From Pseudopithomyces maydicus (Eukaryota; Ascomycota; Dothideomycetes; Pleosporales; Didymosphaeriaceae): a DNA stretch of 64,000 nucleotides. Of this stretch, positions 45,837-57,645 are shown piece after piece (within the stretch, counting starts at the first letter, position 1; each line of letters opens with the position of its first letter). A program made the translations under genes and the position numbers. The notes under the pieces are model-generated. The model made no database searches, was not told where the DNA came from, and saw only the letters and a list, made by a program, of their open reading frames with translations. The DNA lies in assembly GCA_026873275.1 (NCBI GenBank), contig JANTUC010000001.1, forward strand, positions 3,038,001 to 3,102,000. Direction: 5' to 3'.

Positions 45837-46381
45837 GGTGGGCTGAACAAAGTGCCAATGGCTTTGTTGGGCGATGTAGGAAGTCGCAGAAACCACACTA
45901 GAAATTTCGCGCCAATTTAACCCGTGTTCCACGACTTGTTATAATATGTCGGTGGACATCGGAGACGTGGGGCGTGAGAGTGAAGGGAATAAGTGACGGA
46001 GGTGTGCACATGTTCAAACGGTTCGGTGATGCAACTTTCCTAGTGTCCGCCTTACAATCTAGCTTCTTTTGTATTGGCGCGAACCCTCTTGGTGGGGTTT
46101 TGTCGATAGTCACCCACAATCACTGGAATTTGTGAGATGAATCCTTTCAAAGATATTTCGTGGTCGTGGCTCTATTGAGGGCTCGATGCAAAAAGAAAAA
46201 TACGCAGGATATTTTATCTAACTTGTCACCAGAGAACTTGATTTCTGTAGAGCAACATGGTTGGCACCTGGACATATACATAATCACAATTTGCACGCAC
46301 TCTAATGTTATGTCATTGTCGATTATATACTCAACAACCAAAACGTCGTGTTTGAACGCCACAGTTCGAATTTCTGGCTTG
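45837..46381. other. Intergenic, no gene seen
   Basis: This is the spacer between the membrane-tethered coiled-coil gene start and the 3' end of the leftward NLR gene. Only short frames are present. Confidence 0.45.
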
Positions 46382-49300
46382 TTAGCTTTGTACGGCCTCG
46401 TCAGACTCGCCAGCGTCCTCAGGAGCAACATCCCCTTTCCACACGAACGGCCCAGTGAAGTTCGTCTCCAACGAGACGTTGTCAGACAATCCCAAGAGCG
46501 GAAACAATCTACCTTGAACATTCTCAAAGCCGCTCTCGAGCTTAGTACCGTTGCGTGTATACCATATAGTCCGTGTGGTAAGATCCACACCGCATCCTAC
46601 GGTATCACCAACACGATAGGGAAGCTCCAGAGCCACCTCGTCACCGTTTGAGTTGTCACCTTTTCGTATTACATTAGCACATTTACCCTTTTTCCAACAT
46701 TCATAAGCTGTACTTACTTCGGTAAAGACCTCCATTATCCCCATGATACGCCCAAGATCGAGCAGAAGGAGCATTAACGCGGGGGGCCACCCAGGGAATT
46801 CAATTACTTTACCACCGATAGTGCAAAAGCCCTTGAACGCAATGAATGTTAGTAAACTTCGAAAAAGTTCTGGGTAGCCTGGGGTAACTTACGAGTGCAA
46901 CCTCAGCACACTCTGGACGATCATCCCTATCCTCGAGTTCCTTGAGTGTCATTTCAAAATAAAATCTTTCGAATCTGGCAGGAAGCGGCTTATTCGCCGA
47001 AACACAGACGCGGCTACCCCCAGAATGGTTGACTACGAGGCCGTCCTCGGAAATAGAGGTCTGACCATCATCAGCCCATCGCGAGGGCAGCATACCCGCC
47101 CATGCTCCTTGTTGCGTGAGCAGTTTTGCAACCTCTTGCTCTTGGAACTCTCGCAAGAGTTCCAGTGGCGTCCATCCGTACTGATCTTGTCGATTGAGGT
47201 CTGCGCCGATAGAGACGAGCTGTTTCAGTAGCCTTAGGCTCCCATTAACCGCACAGATGGCAACGAGCTCGGGATCATTTTTCGCAGCTGCTCTATCGCT
47301 CTCGATCAACAGTGAAATGACGTCTTCAAAGGCCTTCTGCTGGCTGGTCAACACCCATTGCTCGTATGCGAGGACGAGAGCAGTCTTGTTGTTCTTGTCG
47401 TGAATTTTTGCATCCGCGCCAGCCGCGAGAAGTAGACGTACGACTTCGGTATGGCCAAACCATGCAGCGCGATGGAGCGGCGTCATACCTTTTCGCTTGT
47501 CGGGCTGATTGATGGCTAGACTGTCAAGGTCATTTTCTGCCTGTGCGGCTTCTATCAGCTTTGCTACCACAGTGTCGAAGCCACGTCCAGCCGCCAGGCG
47601 TAAAGGCGTGCGATCTTGCTTGGATTTGGCATTGATCTCAGCTAATGGTGTTTTCTTCGCAAGTAGAGTGTCCAATACTAGGTTTGCCGTTTCAGAGGAC
47701 TTGCTGAGACAAGCATAGAATAACACGTTACGGTTTCGTTTGTCCAAGAGATTCGATTCTGCACCCTTTTCGAGTAAAGTTTCAACGCACTCTTTGCTGC
47801 CCAAAGTGGCTGCATCGTGGATTGCCGTAAGCCCTTTTTTGTTTGGCATGTTCACATTGGCTCCCAGGTCAGCAAGAAATGCGATGATTTTAGCACGTTC
47901 CTGGATAGCAGCCTGATGAAGTGCACTGTCGCCGTCGTTGTCGTCATCGTCAATCTCTGTAATCGGCTGACCCTTACAGAGAATCTCTAATGTCTCCAAG
48001 TCACCCCATATGGTCGCCAATTGCAATGGGCGCGAGGAATGTGCGTCGTCCTTATTGATATCGGCTCCACGATCAAGGAAGGCCTGGAGTGGAGAATCAT
48101 ATTAGTAGGTGGTCATCAAATAGGTCTCGAGTTGGGCCTTTATACCTGTAGAAGAATTCTTGGAACTTCGCGCCTCAATAGCAAAAGGTGCAAAGGTGAA
48201 GAATTTTCGCTGTAGTTGATATCTGGTTTCTTCCCATCCGGTGTTTCTTGGAGTAACAGATCTAGCGCTTCAACATCATTTCCGTTAGATGCGAAATAGT
48301 GTAACACGTTCCAGTGACAGATGTCATCTACTTTGGTGGTGTTTGCGCCATGTTTTAAGAATAGCTCGATGACCTCTTTACTTGGTTGTTCATACATCCA
48401 CTCGTGAAACGCGGGATAAGTGTTTTCATCTCCAGCATTCGGGTCCCCACCATGCTCAAGAAGAAGTTGGAGCATGGGCACATTGTTACCATGCCAAGCA
48501 GTCATCTGCACTGGTGTCTTGGGGTATGGCAGACCAGCTTTCTCGTTAGGGTCAGCACCGTTTGCCAGGAGGTGCTCAGCCCAGCTAATTAGGCCGTATA
48601 CAGCTGCAAGATGTAGTGGTTTAAGATCCGTATGATAGGTTGGAGTATTGTCAGTATTAGGAAACCTCTGTGATGAGTAGAAGTATCCAGTGTTGTAGGA
48701 CACGAAATGATCCAACTCGCCTAGTAGCTCAGCCCATCTACTATCTTTTGCACGCTCTTCAGGCGACCATAGCTCTTCTGCTCGGCGCATATGATCAAAC
48801 CAGAAGCTGAACTCATAACGAACTTTCCTAATCTGCTCGACAGAAGTAACAGGGACTTCCTCCGTCTTGTCCACGGGTGGCGCGACGCTGACTTCGAAGC
48901 GGTCCTCATCATCCATGGACTCGTCGCTCTCATATCCACTCTGATCCGCCTGTATGTCAGCTTCTGGGGCATCCATGGAAGATTCAGCTTCTTCTGGTAC
49001 ATTGCTCTCTTCTCCCTCCTTCGTCTCTTTATCAGCAAACTTCCCTGACTCGGCCTCTTCTGTCCCAGGGTCTGTAGTAGAGGGCTCTTCCTCTTGTCTC
49101 TTTTCTGCCTTTGAATTTGTTGTCTCCTCGCTTTCGCTCCATTGGGGTATATCGTCATCAGCTGTGGATCGTCGCTGGAAGACTGGGTTGTTCATTGCAC
49201 GCAGACACAATAACGCCATGTCGAGATGTCCGTCTTTCTCAGATATTGACAGGGTTTTGAAATCATGCAAATCAGACTTACATCGAGCACAGATCTGGTG

Positions 49301-51733
49301 ATCTTCGTGTGCTCCATTTTCTCTTTTGTGGGTGGTGGTGTTAAGGCAGAAGTCTCGTACCCTAGCGGCATCTTGAAGGTTGACAAAATACTCACCGCTT
49401 CCATTCTGCTCTTCCACTCGCAGAAAAGGTCCACTGGCATCCCGGAGTTGCGCTATTTCAAGGTCTGTGACCGGACTAAAGCGATCTTCACCGTGCTCTG
49501 CATCTAACGCGCGAGCTTCAGCTTCGACTTCCGGCCCACGTGCGTCATCTGATTTCAGTTAGTCTGGTGTAACAATACCGATCGATGATCGGAGATTATG
49601 GCACCCCGAGTTGTGTCTAGTGAGGAATCATGATAGCGTATTGACTGTTTGCTTACATTTTCGTTGATATGCGTCAATGACCTCGTTGACTTTCGGAGGT
49701 TCGGGAGAGAGCAGCGTCATCGTAAGTGCTGTTCGAAGAAGCTCTACGTAATTGGAGGACATCTTGTGCAGTGCATCATTGTAGATGTTGTTCATGTTTT
49801 CGGGTAACGATTGTAAGCGGCGAGATAGTGGCCTTTGAAAGGGTTCCCTCATGAAAGGGACCGCGATGTTCCTGATATACGCAAATCTAGGACCAGCTTT
49901 GGTGAGAATAGCGTCAGATGCTTCTTTACGCTCTGATTCTGTCAATCCAGGGACACCGCTGAGATCGTCAGATAGTGTTCTGGCCATATCGTCGTCATTA
50001 AAATCGCCGACATCAATGGAACGGGATTTACTCTCGATATTCAGGATGTGGTTATAGAATTTGGTACTGGAGCGGCATCCAATCAAGAACTTGATCGATG
50101 AATCTTGCTTCAGAGATTCATCTGGAGTCATGATTGCCTGCAGCTTCGTGGCTAATCCTTGTTGGTCATTCTGGGACAGCGTGTGGACCTTGTCCAGAGC
50201 GACCACAATTCGGAGTTTTAATTGCGCTGCGATGGCCAAAAATGCGTCAACAAAATCAGGAAGATCGTCATCTTTGCTTGTCTTTGAATGTGTATTTTGG
50301 GTGCTTTTCTTCGGACTCTTGAACACCTTGTTGCAATCTTCGAGTAATTTGACATTCTCTTCGTCTTCTCGGGCAAGGCTGTACAGTTTGTACAACAATG
50401 TATGTGTCACTTGATCAACTGTCGGGGTCTCTTTATTACCTGCACCTGCACCCGTTGTGCCACATGACAAGTAGATGATGGTGGTCGCAGTGTCCTCACT
50501 TATGTCGAGCTTCTCTACAACAGATGCTAGTAGAATTGACTTGCCAGAGCCTTTTGCTAGTCAGTCATCTTTAATTCATCTAGAATTTGGAAGATAATAC
50601 CTTGTTGGCCGCTCAGGCAGATCAGCTCGCTACTTTCCGATTGAGCCCACTCAATATAGGTTGAGTTGTCAAAAATCCATTGACACGTGCCGGGATGTCG
50701 CTTATCAATAGCGTCACCGAGTGCACCACCGGTGTCTTTAAGAGGTTTCAAAGCCTCTTTATTCTTTTCGAAATCCTGCAAAGCAAGATCCCACGGAGTC
50801 TTTGCCTTCGTTGCGGCTTTTATGTCTTTGACCTCGTTCAGTATGGCTTCTTGGAGTGTCGTCTGAGCCTGGTGCATTTCGTGAAGAGTGGATTGAAAAC
50901 TTCTCAGTTCATTCACCGTCCCCTCGATATTCGAAACGATACCTTTCATATCTTCCAGATTATGCAAAGTTTTGTCTTGGAATATTGCTTGACTTTCTTC
51001 CAGGATCTTTTGCTTCAATGTGGAAATGAGGTCCAGTTCAGCTTTGAATTTCTCTTTCGAGGTACCGAAAAAGTCCTTGAAGCCATGCCTAAGCTTCGCT
51101 AATGTTCCGGCACTGAGATGACGCCGAATGGAGAAGGAAAACCTCAAAACAGCAGCATACGTCGCGATGATATCCTGGAAGAGTTTCTCTACAACTGGTG
51201 ATGGCTTCCAATTTGTTTGAGGCTTTGCTCTCTCATCGTACAATCGATCATAATGCGGAATCATGATCACTATGCACTGTAAATACAAGTTCCTAAATCG
51301 AAGAAGAATTGAGAAAGCCTACTAATTTCAGATATGTCTGTTAATCCCGAGCCAAAGAATGCGTATAGCTCGTAGTTGCTCTGTATCGCTGAAAGTGTCA
51401 ACTTGACCGCGAACCAAGCCAAGCCCACACTCTCCGGTGCGCCTTTCATGGCGTAGTTTCCAACCTCGACGAAGTTTCCAATATTTCCCATGATCTTGTC
51501 TATCCATGCCGCAGGTATTTCCGCATCTCCTACTTTTTCGAACCCCATTTCTTGCCTGCGTCGGATCTAAGACTGCCAGCGGCGGCCTGTGCTTCTTCCG
51601 GACTACTTCGCTGTGCCAAAAAATCCTTCAGTAATTCAAGCTTTTTACTACTGTCATGATAATGCGCCTCGGTCTCTCGCTTGAATTGGCTCAAAGCGTC
51701 TTTATAAAGACGAGAGTTGGGCGTAGCGGCCAT
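46382..51733 (-). CDS. NLR/STAND protein: NWD-like N-term, NACHT-type NTPase, ankyrin, SPRY
   Basis: Large intracellular receptor-like protein, 1653 aa in seven exons: 51733-51323, 51269-50601, 50550-49657, 49548-48146, 48083-46893, 46831-46718 and 46659-46382. The model needs one extra base in the A5 run (51534-51538) and one in the C6 run (46781-46786). The N-terminal domain (EIPAAWIDKIMGNI, APESVGLAWFAVKLTL) resembles the NWD/NACHT N-terminal type. A coiled stretch leads to Walker A GQQGSGKS (358-365) and a Walker B-like VVALDKVHTL with Lys after Asp. About 10-12 ankyrin repeats span roughly 960-1400 (LKPLHLAAVYG, MTPLHRAAWFG). A C-terminal SPRY domain follows (FERFYFEMTLKELEDRD, GCGVDLTTRTIWYTRNG, GRLFPLLGLSD). 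A role in allorecognition or intracellular surveillance is inferred from the family. Confidence 0.85.
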
Positions 51734-52651
51734 ACCAGCTTGTTGTTGTAAACTGGGCCAAATCGTAGCGGAGTGTAAGAATTTCAAGGACGTAAAACCG
51801 GAATCTACTAATATAAAGGAAGATATATAGGCTTATTCATAGCTGTGGCCGTCTCTCCAAAAACCGTGACCTTCGCAAGGCTGAGATCGCCTAGCGTGTT
51901 CGTTACTACTTGCAAACCTGGCCCATTTGCTAGGAATAGCTAAAGCCTTCGGTTCAGCCCCAAACCCATTGTAGTCTTTTGGCCCAACACACATCAGCTT
52001 AATAAAGCATTGCATGCCAGGGCGCGGCAATCATGCGGGTCATAGCATCTGCGCAACCAAGGTTGTAAATTTCGGGCAGTGTGCTGAATCACGCGTATTC
52101 TGATATGCCAACCATTGCCGCCACAAGGCTGCCGCTGAGCTGAGAGAGATTACTCATCTTTACGGGCTGACCACCTGTTAATGTATTCAATGAATTACGT
52201 TTTACATACGAGAATGTAGTCATGTCATGTAGTGACACGAACTGCAATAGTCCATTCGTGTGCAATGAATAACATATCTCTGTTTGGTTATGATTTCCGG
52301 TTTCTTTTCTTCCCACGGAACAGTTTTTCCAACTGCACTTTAAGGAAGTAGACAATTAGACAGCCATTTTGAAAAAGTAAATCGAATGTGTCGTGAGTGC
52401 AACGACCCCGGCCTTTTTGTCTGCACATCTATAAACATAGGTCGCCGCAAGTGCAGATGCTTCTAGCACGTGCGCCAAACCTAAGTTTCGGGCTGACCAT
52501 TGAGCAGACGAGACTGTGGCCCCCAAATCACTACCAGGCACCAACCCGATTGCCACCAGCTCATCTACGTTTACCTCAGCTTTTATCCTTCTCTACCTAC
52601 TTCCCTTTCCATGTCCCGCCCCTTTTTGGCATATTGGCTTTGACCGGTCTC
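51734..52651. promoter_or_regulatory. Shared bidirectional NLR promoter region
   Basis: The 918 bp between the start codons of two divergent NLR genes. An AT-rich stretch with ATATATAG at 51823-51830 lies about 90 bp upstream of the leftward ATG and could serve as a TATA element. On the right, the rightward frame is open for 85 codons before its ATG, and pyrimidine-rich sequence precedes 52652. No small effector-like gene was found inside. The short frame at 52356-52556 has no support. Confidence 0.55.
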
Positions 52652-55600
52652 ATGGCGAATAAGGTTGAACAAGCTGACCTTGCATCGCTATGGAAGGTAG
52701 CGCTTGTGGACTACGAGACGGAAGCGGAACATGCTCTTTCAGAGAGCGCGTTAGCAGCCGCACAAAAGGTCCATACGCCTGAAGATTTTTTAAGTCAGAT
52801 AGAAGCATCGGGAAAAGAATTTAAAGACTTCCGGAATCGACGTGCGGGGTTGTGGCATAGGCTCAGCGCTTTCGTTGCCCCGCTAACCAGTTTACTGAAA
52901 ATTGCTGTCACACCCAGCAGCGTATCAGATAGCTTTGGTGCGCCGGCGAGTGCAGCCATCGGTGCGTGTTTGTATCTGGTTAGAGTGAGTAGATGCTTTA
53001 TCAATGAGATTTCATTGTAACCGTTTGTATAGGTATGCGAACAGGTGTCAGATGCATACGGATGGATTGAAGAAGTGTTCTCCGAGTTGCAAGATTTCTC
53101 AGATCGTTTGACACTGTATTTACGGAGTCGTATAGACGTAGTGCTCCAAAGAAAGATCGTGGCCATACTCGGGTTTCTGCTGAGAGTCATTGGACGTTCA
53201 GAGTACTTGATCAAGAAAGGACGATTTCGTCATTATCTGAAAATCGCTTTCCTAGCGAAGGATGAGAAAACCAAGGCACTGATTGGAGAGCTTAACAAGA
53301 TGTTTGAGAGTGAGCAAAGATACGTTCTCGCCGCGACATACGATAAATCGCAGAGTATAGAAGAGAAGGTGGATAGTAATGCTGCCCAGATCAAAGAGAT
53401 TCATCAAACGCAGTTAGACGCGGAAACAGATGAAAGAATCTGGCGAACACTCTGCAACACATCGGCTACTGATGATATAGAGGAGATCTTTTCAAGACAA
53501 AAGCGTGGTCTTCTGAAGGGCACTGGAGTATGGCTGCAGAATGAGAAGCCTTTTGAAGAGTGGTTTGAGGGCCAAACCACACTACTATGGATATTCGGTG
53601 GCCCTGGGGCTGGAAAGTCCTACCTCTCTACCTGGCTCGTGCAACGCCTTCAAACCCATCCTGGCCGTCGAAAAGGCCAAACCGCAACTGCCTATTTCTT
53701 CGTCAAAGAAAATAGCGAGATACTGCGCGAAACGAATAACATCCTCAAGACTATTGCGTGGCAGCTCACAAGTCAAGATCCCAACTTCAAGCTCCATGTC
53801 GCAGAAATCAGCAAAGACAGAGCTCTCACCATAACCGCAGAAGACACGTGGGAAAACATCTTCCTTGCATACTACGAGAGCGCCAGTCCAGCCATCTACC
53901 CTGCTGCCATTGTCTTGGACGGTCTCGACGAAGCCCCGCCGCCTACGCGGAAAGAACTCCTTTCCTTGCTCAAAAACCTCAGCTCCCTGTCCCACTCGTC
54001 GACCCCGCCTCCAATTCAATTCGCAATAGTGGGCAGAACGAGTCTCCGGCACGACCTTGAATTCTCCCGCCACCAAAGGGGGTCCTACATCGAGGTCTCC
54101 AAATACAAGAATCACGCGGACATGACGCGCTATATTTGCAAACGCCTGGAAGACGTCGAGCTTCTCCGCACGCTCCGCAAGACGAAAGGCGTGAAGCGTG
54201 CGAACAAAGTTGGTGTGCAGCTAAGGGACAAGATACTAGAGGGCGCGGACGGTGTGTTTCTTTGGGCAAAGCTGCTCATCGATACCATCGTGCACAAAGA
54301 TTTGATACAGATCGAAGCGATTCTGAATGACCCCCTGCTAACTTGGACGATATGATTTGCTCGGTATTTGAGCGACTAGAGAAAGACGAGGATTTGGATC
54401 AAGAGCTAGTGGTGAGGATGGTTGCATTATGCGGGTACGCAAGGAGGCCACTGAGATTTGGGGAGTTGGACTTGTTTTTGAGTTTGCCAGGGCAAAAGAC
54501 CAGGTATCTGTTGTGGGCACACGTACGAGGAAAATTGTCTTCTGTTTTTGAGTGTGCGTTCCCTGTTGGGTATGATCCTGATAAAGATGAAAATAGCGAC
54601 ACGGAGCAGGATAGAGCAGAGGCAACGTCTCAAAACAGTGCGGATGGTATAACAAGTAACGATGGAACGGATGGAGGAGAGTTTGATTTTAGCGGCAATG
54701 CTGATGACGATGGTGACGAAGATGACGATGAGGGTGACGAAGATGATGGAGATATCAATACTGATGCTGTTGTGACGGGAGAATCGACTTCATGGAGTTT
54801 AAATCCTTCATCCGAGGGCTCCATAGGCGCTCATCTTTCTGCAGGACAGCGCGGGACCGTGATAACTTTTTCACACACCCGGTTCAAGGACTATGTAGTC
54901 CGCGAGGGGCATCCGCGGACACGCAAGAAACCATTGTGTGCCGTGATACCTGATTCCGAGAGGGTACAAGCCCAACTTCTGATAATGTGCCTGGACGTCT
55001 TCCGCTTGGGGCTATTTCCCAACCAAACCCCCGGGACTAGCGACGCCGAGTACCTGGCTGAGTATCCACTGCGAAACTTGGTTTGGCACTTAAAAGAGAC
55101 AGACAAAGCCAGCATTTCTGCCGAGGAATACTGCCGTGTCGTCGAAGGATTACACTGGATTTTTGGAACAGAACAAGGGGCGGAGTGCCATATAAAAGCA
55201 AACCATTACTATGATGACTGGCATTCCACTTACAATGAATTCTGGCATACATGGGTTAGCACCAAAGACAATATTTCGGTGGTGCAAGAGTGGTTTGCAA
55301 ATCTCCAACACCGCGATACGAATAGTCTGGAGCTCACAGAACAAGAAAGAGGGTGGGTTGTAAATGCCGCTAAAGACTTACAAGTTCTACTCCAGCGATG
55401 CATGATGAAAGCGAGTAAGCTCTGGCTTGTGCGTGATGGCCACGATAGTGTGAAAGTATTCAACAAAGGCGAGTGGCCTTGTTGGTTGCTGTACGGTTGG
55501 CATTCCTTAGTAGGTACATGCATTTCTGGAATTTGGCACACTGATGAGCTGACTTGTGAATCATGACAGATAAACAATCCTTCTCTACCTTCTTTGGTAG

Positions 55601-57297
55601 CAGACTTTGATGCCGCATACGACATGTACGATTTCTATAGTGTGCCCGGTGGACACCTAGAAACCCTAGCAGAATGGGCTGGCCTTGAACAAAACCAGCA
55701 CTGGCATACTATGCTTGGATGTATTTTGTGCAACGCCAGCGAGTACGAAATGGCCAAAGCTCATGGCATTGAAGCCGTAAAGCAGGACCCAGGATCATGG
55801 GTTGCTATGGAAGTGATTGCTAGAGCCTCTGGGAAGCTCTCGAAGTTCGCTGACGCTATTCATTGGATGAAGAAATCCATCGAAACAATTCCCTCGTCTA
55901 TAGCTGATATTGCTGGGTATATGTGGCCCAGTGTTTACGATTGGGCTACTAGCCTAGGAGATGAACCAGCGGCATTTGAGGCAGCAAAAACTGGAGCTGA
56001 ACTGAATTATACTAGTATGCAAGCACAAACACGGTACATAAAAGCGCTGCATGCCCGGGGCGATTCAGAGACTATCATTCGCACGATCTCAAGGTTACGG
56101 GAAGTTACCTACCCCACAAAGCCTTTCAACCAGGTAGTTAATATGTTTGTTGATGGACAAAACGTCTATGATGAAATTGGGAAAGCGATTCGAGATACTG
56201 GCCCTCTGGTATGGGTCCTAGATGATTTGCAGAAGGCATTGCAGCATCTGGAAAAACATGAACAGAGCCCATCTTTGATTATTACTGCTCTCAACGCTGC
56301 GAACTTCAGTGATCACTGGTACGACGATCAAGAAGACAGGACCATCGAGTGGGCTGAACTTTTCTTGTCTCGCCTTGCACAAGAAGAGTCAGCACAATAT
56401 CTGTCGATCATCGCTGGATGGCCAGTATATTGGACAGCTAAACTCGCACAGCTCTACTTCGACAAAGCAACGCTTTTGTATCGTGATACAGGTGATGTGA
56501 CTTCAGAAGTCAGTTCATATGCGGAAAAACTAAAAGCGCTAGCCCTCAGTGAGAAACCTAGGCTGACTCTTCTTGGTCAGTTGCTGCCAAACCATGCGGC
56601 ATTGCTATGGGGCCGCTGGCTCAAAGAATACCGCAATGCAGACAAAAGTGCGTGGCAGAAAGACTCTAAAGATACTTTAATAAGGGGCTTCAAAGTTTTG
56701 ATTGGTGCGGGTTCTAAACATCGTATTGATCATTTGCTGGGCATCGGTCAGATACTGTTGAAAGCCGGAGACCGCAAAAACGCATCGACTCTTTTCGCTG
56801 CCTTGCACAAACCTCTTGGGAAACGAGGAACAAAACCTACGGAAAGAGAAGAGAAAGAATCTGGTCATATCAGTGATTTACAGCGGGAGCAACAGATTAT
56901 CGTCACACACGGAAGAGGCATAACCCTTTCCCTCGCTCTGAACACGGTGGAGCGCAGATGCAGCAATTGCAAGAAGCTCACACTCGAGGCTGCGGGATTC
57001 TACTTCTGTGAAATCTGCCCCGACGAGAGGTGGTGTGATATTTGCTTAGCCATGGTGCGAGATCCCACGATCAAGCCTGGGCTCGAGCGGCACAGATGTA
57101 ACCCGACACATCCAGTATACCGAGTATGGCCTGTACCCGACGAGATCGGAGATATAGCAGGGGAATATCGAGAGGAATCGGGGCAGTTCACACTGAAGGC
57201 GACGTGGTTGGATCGCGTGGGGTCTGATTGGTCGTGTAGGCTGGAGCTGGAAGAAATCGTGGCGTCGTTGTTAGTAGCGATTGAGGAGGAAACCTAG
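52652..57297 (+). CDS. NLR/STAND protein: Goodbye-like, NACHT, repeat region, C-terminal Cys cluster
   Basis: 1512 aa in three exons: 52652-52984, 53033-55509 and 55570-57297. Introns are 48 and 60 nt, both phase 0. The model needs one extra base in the C5 run at 54331-54335, where the printed frame stops at 54355. The N-terminus (ADLASLWKVALVDYETEAEH, FKDFRNRRAGLWHRLSAFV, EYLIKKGRFRHYLK) fits the fungal STAND Goodbye domain. NACHT follows: Walker A GGPGAGKS (300-307) and Walker B IVLDGLDEAPPP (about 404-415). An acidic spacer leads to a helical, TPR-like region (ASEYEMAKAHGIEAVKQDP). The end carries a Cys cluster from residue 1401 (CSNCKK, FCEICPDERWCDIC). It is divergent to the ankyrin-SPRY NLR. 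Confidence 0.87.
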
Positions 57298-57645
57298 TAC
57301 AATAAGATTGTAGGGCTTTCGCCATCACTTCCTTCTATCCTCTCATGGTTTACTTATTGTTCTGGTGCCTCTATCTGATAAATAGATTAGTTACGCCTGC
57401 TTTGCTATTAGCTAGTGGTGGAATGATCTGGTCGGGTCCTCACAACAATAACTGAAAGACTGACAGGGCCGTCGAGAGAGCCAAAAGTACACGAACCAGA
57501 CAGGCAGGCTGTTGAACGAAACAAACTTTATCATCATGTCCAGCGCATACTATAAATACATACAACACACACACACATATATAGCACGCATAAACGCCCA
57601 TCACATCATCAGTTTTTCACCCCTCTTCCCCCGTTTCTCAAAAAC
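57298..57645. other. Convergent 3' spacer
   Basis: 348 bp between the ends of the rightward NLR gene and FOX2, with AT-rich and CA-repeat sequence near 57560. No gene was seen. Confidence 0.5.

Noticed and set aside
49365..49395. GTGAGT donor within exon 4 of the leftward NLR
   Set aside because: The nearest AG would make an intron of about 28 nt, too short; the frame is open and continuous through it.
50540..50560. Alternative acceptor CTAG at the P-loop exon of the leftward NLR
   Set aside because: It would add two residues and disrupt the G-x4-GK spacing; the AAAAG acceptor six bases later gives a perfect Walker A.
46382..57297. Calling both NLR genes pseudogenes because of frame breaks
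   Set aside because: The breaks are single-base losses in homopolymers, the same defect hits FOX2 and a coiled-coil gene, and all splice phases fit once one base is added.
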